Shown piece by piece: positions 1 to 5,959 of a DNA stretch of 64,000 nucleotides. A program made the position numbers and the translations under genes. The notes under the pieces were generated by a model. That model saw nothing but the letters and a program-made list of their open reading frames with translations. It was not told the origin of the DNA and searched no databases. The stretch comes from Cellulomonas dongxiuzhuiae (lineage in GTDB: Bacteria; Actinomycetota; Actinomycetes; Actinomycetales; Cellulomonadaceae): contig NZ_CP076023.1 of the NCBI RefSeq assembly GCF_018623035.1, positions 3,162,001-3,226,000 of the forward strand. The letters run 5' to 3'. Numbering within the stretch: position 1 is the stretch's first letter; the number at the start of each line of letters is the position of its first letter.

Positions 1-266
1 GTGCTGCTGTCGACGCGGGCGACGCGGTGCGTCACGTAGCCGTACCGGGCGCCCTGCGGGGCCGGGAACGTCACGACGTCGCCGATCTCGACGTCACGGG
101 GCGGTGCGGTGAGCACGAGGTCGCCCACGGGCAGCGCCGGGGTCATCGACGCGGAGGCCACCGCGAACATCCGGTGCCCCGAGAACCACAGGACGGCTCC
201 TGTGGTGACGGTGCCGAGCACGAGCACGACGGCGACGACCCTGGTCAGACGCTTGAGGACGAGCAC
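1..266 (-). CDS. SipW-type (S26B) signal peptidase I, partial (3' end outside window)
   Basis: This is a membrane-bound type I signal peptidase that would cleave signal peptides outside the membrane. A GTG start at 266 sits 5 bases after a GGAGG ribosome-binding site. The first ~25 residues form one hydrophobic membrane segment. It is followed by the nucleophile motif ASASMTPALPVGD (Ser about residue 40) and by YVTHRV near residue 80. The Ser followed by a THRV motif is typical of the archaeal/ER/SipW subfamily, which uses His rather than the Lys of classical bacterial enzymes. The frame is open to the window edge, so the C-terminal part is missing. It lies 68 bases downstream of a gene whose product carries a SipW-type signal peptide, so that protein is the obvious substrate. 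Confidence 0.85.
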   Translation of the reverse strand, partial: MLVLKRLTRVVAVVLVLGTVTTGAVLWFSGHRMFAVASASMTPALPVGDLVLTAPPRDVEIGDVVTFPAPQGARYGYVTHRVARVDSS

Positions 267-334
267 AGGAACCTCCGGAGGACGACCGGGGCGGGCGGGG
301 AGAACGCCCGCCCCGGTCGGAGTGCCGAGTCGGA

Positions 335-835
335 TCAGGAGGCGGGGTGGACGTTGATCTGCGTCGCGACGACCTTGTAGCCGGTGCTGAGGTTCAGGCC
401 CTGGAGGGCGCCGTGGCTGTCGTTGTCGACCGAGCTGTCGACGCTCAGCACGACCGGCAGCGTCGCCTGCCCGCCGACGTCGAGCCGCCCGACGTTCACG
501 TAGTCGGCAGTGAGCACGTTGGTCCCGTTCACGTTGAGGTCGATGAGCGCGTGCTGCGCCCTCACCACCGCCGGGATCGACACCCAGAGGTCCACCGGGC
601 TGTTGCCGGTGTTCGTCACCGTGGTCGCGCTTGAGACCGTGTCGCCGGGCAGGACGGTGCCCAGGTCGACGTCCAGGTCGGCGTTGACCGTGATGGAGCC
701 GACGGTGCCCTTGATGGTGCCCGTCTCGGTGTCGGAGAAGTAGGCGCCCGTGCCGGTGGCGGCCAGCGCGAGGAGGCCGACGGTCGCGGCGACGGAGCCG
801 ACGAATCCGACGACGCGAGTGGTGCGCTTGTTCAT
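335..835 (-). CDS. TasA/CalY (camelysin)-like secreted protein with SipW-dependent signal peptide
   Basis: Predicted 166-residue exported protein. The chosen ATG at 835 follows GAGGACCTCC and gives a normal signal peptide: MNKRTTR, a hydrophobic core, then ATGTGAYFSDTETG. The YFSD junction is the hallmark of SipW-dependent signals in TasA, CalY and camelysin-like proteins. The rest is small, Asn/Thr/Val-rich and looks all-beta (repeated TVTNTGNSPV-type strands), as in the TasA/M73 family. Family members form fibres or surface-associated matrix; that role here is inferred. It is probably cotranscribed with the signal peptidase downstream. A longer frame extends upstream to 1222 but lacks coding character. 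Confidence 0.75.
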   Translation of the reverse strand: MNKRTTRVVGFVGSVAATVGLLALAATGTGAYFSDTETGTIKGTVGSITVNADLDVDLGTVLPGDTVSSATTVTNTGNSPVDLWVSIPAVVRAQHALIDLNVNGTNVLTADYVNVGRLDVGGQATLPVVLSVDSSVDNDSHGALQGLNLSTGYKVVATQINVHPAS

Positions 836-1286
836 GGAGGTCCTCTCGTGGACGGATCCGCCGACGGGGTCGACGCACCGGGCTGTGAGGCTCCGGTGGG
901 GGGAATGGATCCGATGACTCCCGGTTTGCCCGGGCGCCATGAATTTAGGATGTCTTTGTTGTCCGTTTCGCCTGCCGAACGGGTGATCTTGGACAGATGT
1001 CCAGGAGTAGGGATGCGCGGGCGAGACCGGGGCACCTCCGGTGCGCGTCCCGAAGGTGGCCGGCCCCTCAGCCGTACCCAGGGGCGTGCGTGTCCGGTCG
1101 AAGACATCGGCGAGACACGAGCAACGGGCGGCGTGAGTGGTCCTGAACGCCGAGGAGGCCGCAGCCACGAACGCGCCCAGTCGGACGACCCCGCCGCGTA
1201 CCCTGGGTGCGCGGACCTGCACGGCTGACCAGGGGTTCTCTCTCGAGTTCTCTCGATCCTTGTCTCAGTGAATGAGTGCTCGTCCC
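836..1286. other. 451-base non-coding leader/promoter region between the TasA-like gene and tRNA-Lys
   Basis: No gene is supported here. Read on the minus strand (towards the TasA-like gene), the stretch at about 930-980 is less GC-rich than its surroundings and ends in a short hairpin. In plus coordinates its arms are 920-924 and 930-934, giving the transcript CCCGG-GCAAA-CCGGG. This is about 85 bases before the TasA-like start, so a structured leader or upstream operator is possible. I could not match it to a known riboswitch. The part nearest the tRNA (1230-1286) would hold the tRNA promoter, but no clear -35/-10 boxes stand out. Confidence 0.4.
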
Positions 1287-1359
1287 GGGCCTCTAGCTCA
1301 ATTGGCAGAGCAGCGGACTTTTAATCCGCGGGTTGTGGGTTCGATCCCCACGGGGCCCA
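1287..1359 (+). tRNA. tRNA-Lys (anticodon TTT)
   Basis: A cloverleaf can be folded by eye. The acceptor arms are GGGCCTC (1287-1293) and GGGGCCC (1352-1358), with discriminator A1359. The D arm contains TAGCTCAATTGGCAGAGCA. The anticodon stem GCGGA/TCCGC encloses loop CTTTTAA with anticodon TTT. The T arm is GTGGG-TTCGATC-CCCAC. CCA is not encoded. The accessory patch (DUF6301 gene) begins 30 bases beyond its 3' end. Confidence 0.95.
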
Positions 1360-1388
1360 CCTGACTCCCTCCTGACCTGCACGTTCAC

Positions 1389-1970
1389 CTATTGGCCCCG
1401 ACCTTCGGATCGGCCACAGCGGCGCACCTGGCGCAGCGCGTTCTCGAGGTCGTCGTGGCCCGTTCCAGGTACACGGTTCGGGTCGATACCCAGCCGCACC
1501 TCGTCACGCTCGAGGTCCGCCATGTCGCGCGAGAGCAGCTTGAGGATCACGACATCGTGCAGATCCTGCAGGACGATTCGACCACCGCTCGCCAAGTCCC
1601 ACGCGCGGCGGGGGTACTCCCACGCATCGCGCCGTACCTCAGGCCCGAGTACGTCGGCGACGGAGGCGCAGACGCTCTCGAAAGCAGCGTGCACGGCCGC
1701 GGCGTCCGCCTCGTCCCGGTCGGAGACGTTCACAGTGAGGGACTCGAGTGTCGAGGTACCCGCCGCTTCGTCGCCGAGCAGCGCCCGCGCCCGAGGGTCG
1801 TCGACGGCTAGAGAGGTGACGAAGCGGAGGCCCGCCGAGCTCGCGCGGGTCACTCTCCAGCCGAGGCCCTCGGCCAACCGAAGCACTACCTCGCGATCGG
1901 CCGGCCACGCGACCTGCCCGAGCGCCTCGAGTAGGACTGCTACCTCTTGTGCCGCCGCTGCTTGTGCCAC
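1389..1970 (-). CDS. DUF6301-like protein
   Basis: 193-residue cytoplasmic protein of unknown function. The GTG start at 1970 has a strong upstream GAGGAGAAGG site. It resembles the DUF6301 family of actinobacteria in the C-terminal signature running through RRAWDLASGGRIVLQDLHDV and LLSRDMADLERDEVR. No signal peptide or membrane segment is seen. The gene lies just beyond tRNA-Lys and 18 bases after the stop of an orphan coding fragment on the same strand. That arrangement suggests a toxin-immunity-like or other accessory pair whose upstream partner has been lost, but this is inference. Family assignment is from memory of the motif and is moderate. Confidence 0.6.
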   Translation of the reverse strand: MAQAAAAQEVAVLLEALGQVAWPADREVVLRLAEGLGWRVTRASSAGLRFVTSLAVDDPRARALLGDEAAGTSTLESLTVNVSDRDEADAAAVHAAFESVCASVADVLGPEVRRDAWEYPRRAWDLASGGRIVLQDLHDVVILKLLSRDMADLERDEVRLGIDPNRVPGTGHDDLENALRQVRRCGRSEGRGQ

Positions 1971-1988
1971 TGCGTCCTTCTCCTCGTT

Positions 1989-2246
1989 TCACGACCCGAC
2001 GATTCGAACGTCGAGCGCGTTCTCACTCAGCCCCAGCCCGTGGATGCGCACGCCCCCGTCGCCCGACGCGTGGACGAGCTGGTACCGAACCCTGACGAAA
2101 CCGTTCTCGCTGCGCGTGGTGTCGGTCGGGTACGGCGGAGTGGCGCCGGACGAAGCGCTCGAGGGTGTGCCCCCACTCGTCACCGGGCCGGGGTGAATCT
2201 TCTCAGCCCCTCGCCCCTCCTTGTCGATAGAGGGACGTACGCACAT
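1989..2246 (-). pseudogene. C-terminal coding remnant upstream of the DUF6301-like gene
   Basis: An open frame ends at 1989, just before the DUF6301-like gene. Its last ~37 residues (GFVRVRYQLVHASGDGGVRI and on to DVRIVGS) look like real folded protein, while the preceding part is low-complexity Ser/Pro/Thr. There is no convincing start codon or ribosome-binding site, and the frame runs into the promoter of the divergent small gene at 2276. I read it as the 3' end of a once longer gene that paired with the DUF6301 gene. It could also be a genuine small secreted or regulatory protein. No family was recognised. Confidence 0.3.
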
Positions 2247-2275
2247 CAGCGCACGGCCCGGGGAGGAGATCGGCG

Positions 2276-2479
2276 ATGAGCACAACAACCGCTCTCACGG
2301 CGAGCGACGTCCGGCGGGACGGCGAGCGGGCGCTCGCCGTGGCCCTCGGCCTCGCGCGACGCACGCCCCCGCCGGTGCGGCTGCCCTCGTTCGCGCAGCA
2401 GATCGTCCCCGGCCGTTCGCCGCTCGAGGCGTCGGGCTGGGCGGAGCCGGCCGTGAGGCGAGTGGCGACTCAGCGCTAA
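2276..2479 (+). CDS. Small conserved protein, paralogue of the 4138-4338 product
   Basis: 67-residue cytoplasmic protein of unknown function. The ATG at 2276 follows a GGAGGAG site with 8-base spacing. The gene is supported by a second copy at 4138-4338. Both share TASDxRRxGERxLAxALGL, then RRTPPPVR, PSxAQ, IVPGxSPLEASGW and EP. Conservation at the protein level with divergent DNA argues for selection. The pattern is a short charged helix followed by a Pro-rich segment and an SGW box. The two copies flank the marR-rhodanese operon. Confidence 0.65.
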   Translation: MSTTTALTASDVRRDGERALAVALGLARRTPPPVRLPSFAQQIVPGRSPLEASGWAEPAVRRVATQR

Positions 2480-2550
2480 CGGGGTTGCACGGCCGGCGGC
2501 GCGCGGGTCACGGGACGGTGCCACGAGCCTTGCGCCGTTAGCCTGCGGAC

Positions 2551-2976
2551 ATGCCCCAGGAACCGCCGTTCAGCCCCACGGTGACCCTCCTGACGCTCTC
2601 GCGCGCCTGGGACGCGGCGCTCACCGACGCGCTCAAGCCCCTGGGCCTGACGACCCGCAAGTACGGGCTGCTCGGGCACATCCGCGGGACGCCGGGCATC
2701 TCGTTCAGCGATCTCGCGCGCCGCTCGCGCATCACCGTGCAGAGCGCGCACGCGACGGTCGCGGCGTTCGCCGCTGCGGGTCTCGTGCAGGACGCGACCG
2801 CGCACGCCGGGTCCGCGTCGCGGCTGCGCGTGACGGCGGCGGGTGAGCAGCTGCTCGCGGAGGCGGGCGCCCGGGTGACCGAGCTCGACGCCCGGTTCTC
2901 CGCGTCCCACCCCGGCCTCGTCGACGCGTTGCGCGACGAGCTGCGGGCGATGAGGAGCAACCTTCAGTTAGACTGA
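2551..2976 (+). CDS. MarR family transcriptional regulator
   Basis: 141-residue winged-helix regulator. The central region (ISFSDLARRSRITVQSAHAT, about residues 50-70) is the DNA-recognition helix-turn-helix. It is followed by the wing (HAGSASRLRVTAAGEQLL) and a C-terminal dimerisation helix. Length and layout match the MarR family. The ATG at 2551 is the first in-frame start and has only a weak ribosome-binding site. Its stop codon lies inside a perfect 9+9 inverted repeat that also abuts the next gene's start, so the regulator may control the downstream membrane-protein/rhodanese genes, and possibly itself, from there. Confidence 0.85.
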   Translation: MPQEPPFSPTVTLLTLSRAWDAALTDALKPLGLTTRKYGLLGHIRGTPGISFSDLARRSRITVQSAHATVAAFAAAGLVQDATAHAGSASRLRVTAAGEQLLAEAGARVTELDARFSASHPGLVDALRDELRAMRSNLQLD

Positions 2977-2980
2977 AGGT
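2960..2980. promoter_or_regulatory. Perfect 9-bp inverted repeat; candidate MarR operator
   Basis: The arms ACCTTCAGT (2960-2968) and ACTGAAGGT (2972-2980) are exact reverse complements around TAG. The repeat spans the marR stop codon and ends one base before the ATG of the next gene, overlapping its ribosome-binding site. TTAGnnTGAA-like palindromes are typical MarR operators. Alternatively it is an mRNA hairpin that controls initiation at 2981. Confidence 0.6.
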
Positions 2981-3439
2981 ATGGAACGCCTCCTGCTCGC
3001 CGCGCACGTCGTCGCGGGCATCCTCTTCGTCGGCCCGGTCGCCGTCACCACCAGCCTCTTCCCCCGGTACGCCCCGGTGGTCGACGCACGCGACCACACC
3101 CCCGGCGACGACGTCGGGCGCGCCGCGGCCGTCGCGTCGGCGCTGCACCGCGTCACCCGGCTGTACGGTGCGCTCGCGCTGACCGTCCCCGTCGTCGGGC
3201 TCGTGCTCGCGGGCGTGCAGGGGCGGCTCTCGGAGGTCTGGGTGACGGCCGCGATGGTGCTCACCGCCGTCGCGGGCGGGGTCCTCGTCCTGCGCATCAC
3301 CCCCCTGCAGCGCGAGGCGCTCGAGACGCCCGACGACGGCACCCGGCTCCGCGCGCTGCGCGGGCTGGCCGGGGTGTTCAACGTGCTCTGGACGACCGTC
3401 GTCGTGCTCATGGTCGTGCGGCCGGGGGCCGCGGCATGA
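2981..3439 (+). CDS. Integral membrane protein (DUF2269/CopD-like topology)
   Basis: 152-residue membrane protein with four hydrophobic segments, roughly at residues 5-25, 60-80, 88-105 and 128-147. The N-terminal segment starts MERLLLAAHVVAGILFVGP, a pattern seen in DUF2269 and related small membrane proteins. No catalytic or metal-binding motif is obvious. The ATG lies immediately after the palindrome that covers the marR stop. Its stop overlaps the next start (ATGA), so the next gene is probably translationally coupled. Function unknown. Confidence 0.7.
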   Translation: MERLLLAAHVVAGILFVGPVAVTTSLFPRYAPVVDARDHTPGDDVGRAAAVASALHRVTRLYGALALTVPVVGLVLAGVQGRLSEVWVTAAMVLTAVAGGVLVLRITPLQREALETPDDGTRLRALRGLAGVFNVLWTTVVVLMVVRPGAAA

Positions 3440-3699
3440 GGCCGCTGCTGCGGGTCCTCGACGTCCTGTCCGTGCTCGAGACGCTCAGCGTCCTGGTGCT
3501 GCTGGGCAACCTCGTCACGGTCCACGCCGACGGCATCACGTCGGCGCTCGGCCCCGTCCACGGCGCCCTCTACCTGACGGTCGCGGTCACCGCGCTGCTC
3601 GGCCGCGACCTGCAGCTGCGCACCCGGCTCGCCGCGCTCGTCCCCGTCGTCGGCGGCGTCCTCACCCTGCGCAACGTGCGGCGCGAGGCACGCCGATGA
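3436..3699 (+). CDS. Small membrane protein, DUF3817-like
   Basis: 87-residue protein with about three membrane segments. The central GPVHGALYLTVAVTALLGRD and the basic, VPVVGG-containing C-terminus resemble DUF3817 proteins, which carry a conserved lGpxHG motif. The gene overlaps both neighbours by four bases (ATGA at each end), so the three genes 2981-4025 form a tightly coupled operon. Function is unknown; a role alongside the rhodanese is only inferred from linkage. Confidence 0.65.
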   Translation: MRPLLRVLDVLSVLETLSVLVLLGNLVTVHADGITSALGPVHGALYLTVAVTALLGRDLQLRTRLAALVPVVGGVLTLRNVRREARR

Positions 3700-4025
3700 G
3701 CTTCCGCGACCGGCTGCGGCGGATCCCGACGGTCGACGCGCACGAGGCGATGCGTCTGGTCGAGGCCGGGGCCCTGGTGGTGGACGTGCGCGGCGGGCGG
3801 GAGTGGGCGCGTCAGCACGTCCCCGGCGCCGTGCACCTGCCGCTGCGCGACCTCGAGGCACGAGCCCTCGAGCTCCCCGACGACCGGCTCATCGTGACGT
3901 TCTGCACCGCGGGTCTGCTGTCGCGCGGTGCAGCGCGGCTGCTCACGGAGCGGGGCTTCGACGTGGTCGACCTCGCGGGCGGTCTCATGGCGTGGCGTGC
4001 AGCCGGCGGTCCGCTCGTGAGGTAA
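3696..4025 (+). CDS. Single-domain rhodanese (sulfurtransferase)-like protein
   Basis: 109-residue cytoplasmic rhodanese domain. The VVDVRGGREWARQHVPGAVHLPL block and the active-site loop VTFCTAGLLSRGAA give the persulfide-forming Cys (about residue 69). The family transfers sulfane sulfur to acceptors such as thiols or cyanide. It is the last gene of the marR operon, overlapping the upstream gene by ATGA. Linkage to a MarR regulator suggests control by a reactive sulfur or oxidant signal; that is inference. Confidence 0.85.
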   Translation: MSFRDRLRRIPTVDAHEAMRLVEAGALVVDVRGGREWARQHVPGAVHLPLRDLEARALELPDDRLIVTFCTAGLLSRGAARLLTERGFDVVDLAGGLMAWRAAGGPLVR

Positions 4026-4137
4026 CCCGTGGACCACCCCCCGCACCATCTCCGACGGCGTCCCTTGAGCCCGGCCGGCGGCGTGCCGACGATGTGCGTA
4101 GCAGCACCCGCACGTCGCCGTCCGGCGAGGAGGAGAG

Positions 4138-4338
4138 ATGACCAGGCGCACCGCCGAGACCGCGAGCGACATCCGGCGTCACGGCGAGAGAGAGCTCGCT
4201 CTGGCCCTCGGCCTCGTGCGGCGCACGCCTCCCCCGGTCCGCGTGCCCTCTCCGGCGCAGCGGATCGTGCCCGGAGGCTCGCCGCTGGAGGCGTCGGGCT
4301 GGACGGAGCCCTCCGAGCAGGACCGCGCGCACCGCTGA
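4138..4338 (+). CDS. Small conserved protein, paralogue of the 2276-2479 product
   Basis: 66-residue protein of unknown function. It shares the helix ETASDIRRHGERELALALGL, then RRTPPPVR, the IVPGGSPLEASGW box and TEP with the product of 2276-2479. A strong GAGGAGGAG site precedes the ATG. It follows the rhodanese gene by 112 bases with its own apparent upstream region. Unlike the other copy it ends in an acidic/basic tail (EQDRAHR). No membrane segment or signal peptide. Confidence 0.65.
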   Translation: MTRRTAETASDIRRHGERELALALGLVRRTPPPVRVPSPAQRIVPGGSPLEASGWTEPSEQDRAHR

Positions 4339-4439
4339 GACGCCGGCGTCGCCGTGCCCATGCTCGGCCCGGCCGTGACGTCCGCCACGTGACGCCCGCG
4401 ACCGACGCGGGGTCCCGCGGCACCGGTCAGACTGAGGAC

Positions 4440-5525
4440 ATGCCCTCCGCCCTGTTCTCGCCCCTCACCCTGCGCGGCACCACGTTCGCGCACCGCGTGT
4501 GGATGGCGCCGATGTGCCAGTACTCGGCCGCCGCCGACGGCCCGGACGCGGGTGCGCCGAACGACTGGCACGTGCAGCACTACGGTGCGCGCGCGGCGGG
4601 CGGCGCGGCCCTCGTGATCGTCGAGGCGACGGCCGTCGTCCCCGAGGGGCGCATCAGCCCCTTCGACCTGGGCATCTGGGACGACGCGCAGGTCGCGGCG
4701 CACCGGCGGGTCGTCGACCTGCTGCACGCGCAGGGGGTGCCCGCGGGCATCCAGCTGGCGCACGCGGGCCGCAAGGCGAGCACCGACGCCCCGTGGCGCA
4801 GCGGCGGGCCGCTGGGCGCCGACGCGGGCGGCTGGCCGGTCGTGGGGCCCAGCGCCGTGCCGTTCGCGGACGGGCACCCGACGCCGGTCCCGCTGACGAC
4901 CGACGCGATCGCCGGCGTCGTGGAGGCGTTCGCCGCCGCGGCCCGTCGCGCGGTCGCCGCCGGGTACGACGTGGTCGAGGTGCACGCCGCGCACGGCTAC
5001 CTGCTGCACCAGTTCTGCTCCCCGGACTCCAACGTGCGCGACGACGCGTACGGCGGCTCGTTCGAGAACCGCACACGTCTCGTCCGGGAGGTCACGTCGG
5101 CCGTGCGCGCCGCGGTGCCCGACGACATGCCGGTGCTGGTGCGCGTGTCCGCGACCGACTGGGTGGAGCCCGCCGGGTGGACGGGCGACGACACCGTGCG
5201 CCTCGCGCGCGACCTCGTGGGCGTCGACATGGTGCACGTCTCGACGGGCGGCAACCTGCCGCGCGTCCACATCCCGGTGGAGCCGGGCTACCAGGTGCCG
5301 CTCGCCGCACGCGTGCGGGCCGAGGCGGGCGTGCCGACGATCGCGGTGGGCGCCATCACCGACCCGGCGCAGGCCGAGCAGGTGGTCGCCGGCGGGTCCG
5401 CCGACGCCGTCGCGCTGGCCCGCCCGCTGCTCGTCGACCCGTTCTGGCCCCACCGGGCCGCGCTGGCCCTGGGCGTCGACCTGCCCCTGCCCCCGCAGTA
5501 CGACCGGGCGCGCGCGCTGCTGTGA
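4440..5525 (+). CDS. Old yellow enzyme family NADH:flavin oxidoreductase (YqjM/XenA type)
   Basis: 361-residue FMN-dependent ene-reductase that reduces activated C=C bonds using NAD(P)H. The ATG at 4440 gives the usual N-terminus MPSALFSPLTLRGTTF. The MCQYSA motif carries the redox-tuning Cys of the YqjM class. Other family marks are DWHVQHYGARAAGGAAL, EATAVVPEGRI, QLAHAGRKAS and HAAHGYLLHQFCSP. The C-terminal VPTIAVGAIT and ADAVALARPLLVDPFWP bind the FMN phosphate and close the barrel. It is a single plus-strand gene convergent with the minus operon that ends at 5573. Its physiological substrate cannot be told. Confidence 0.92.
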   Translation: MPSALFSPLTLRGTTFAHRVWMAPMCQYSAAADGPDAGAPNDWHVQHYGARAAGGAALVIVEATAVVPEGRISPFDLGIWDDAQVAAHRRVVDLLHAQGVPAGIQLAHAGRKASTDAPWRSGGPLGADAGGWPVVGPSAVPFADGHPTPVPLTTDAIAGVVEAFAAAARRAVAAGYDVVEVHAAHGYLLHQFCSPDSNVRDDAYGGSFENRTRLVREVTSAVRAAVPDDMPVLVRVSATDWVEPAGWTGDDTVRLARDLVGVDMVHVSTGGNLPRVHIPVEPGYQVPLAARVRAEAGVPTIAVGAITDPAQAEQVVAGGSADAVALARPLLVDPFWPHRAALALGVDLPLPPQYDRARALL

Positions 5526-5572
5526 CGACGCCGTCGGCGCGTCAGGCCACCAGCCCGACGACGAGCGCCCGG

Positions 5573-5959
5573 TCAGTCCCGGCGCTCTGCGTGGTGGTGC
5601 ACGATCCGCCACGTGCCGTCCTCGCGGCGCAGCACGTCGGTGACGCGGAAGACCTCGTCGGGGGTGCCGTCGACGTACGTGGCGTGCAGCTCGTAGCGGA
5701 CCACGCCCGTGTCGCCCCACACGTCGGCGGCGACCACGTGCGGCACGACCGACACCGGCCGCGGGCCGTCGGCGGCACGCGCACGGCGCTCGTCGCGCAG
5801 CGTGTCGAGCGCGGGCAGCCCGCGCAGGAGCCCCTCGGCGTCCGACTCCCACATGAGCACGTCCGGGTGCAGGTGCGCGTCGAACCGCGGCCGGTCGCCC
5901 AGCGCGTCGTACATCGTCGAGATGCGGGAGACGATCTCGCCGCGGGCGTCGGTGGTCAT
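5573..5959 (-). CDS. SnoaL/NTF2-like fold protein
   Basis: 128-residue protein, last gene of the ten-gene minus operon. Start ATG at 5959 overlaps the DUF885 stop by ATGA. N-terminal helices with RFDAHLHPDVLMWE, then strands ending in VFRVTDVLRREDGTWRIVHHH, match the SnoaL/DUF4440 cone fold. The terminal WRIVHHHAE is a typical family ending. Members act as small polyketide cyclases, isomerases or non-enzymatic binding domains. The role here is unknown; its position suggests handling of a pathway intermediate. Confidence 0.75.
   Translation of the reverse strand: MTTDARGEIVSRISTMYDALGDRPRFDAHLHPDVLMWESDAEGLLRGLPALDTLRDERRARAADGPRPVSVVPHVVAADVWGDTGVVRYELHATYVDGTPDEVFRVTDVLRREDGTWRIVHHHAERRD

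Noticed and set aside
900..960. c-di-GMP (GEMM-I) riboswitch upstream of the TasA-like gene
   Set aside because: GGGCAAACC is present but the conserved GGGACGCAAAGC segment and second stem are missing, so I only report an unclassified hairpin.
335..1222. 295-residue version of the TasA-like protein starting at 1222
   Set aside because: It would bury the signal peptide in the middle of the protein. The start at 835 has a ribosome-binding site and a proper SipW-type signal.
1287..1359. Attachment-site duplication of the tRNA-Lys 3' end
   Set aside because: I looked for a second copy of the terminal tRNA sequence within the following few kilobases and saw none, so no integrated element can be delimited.
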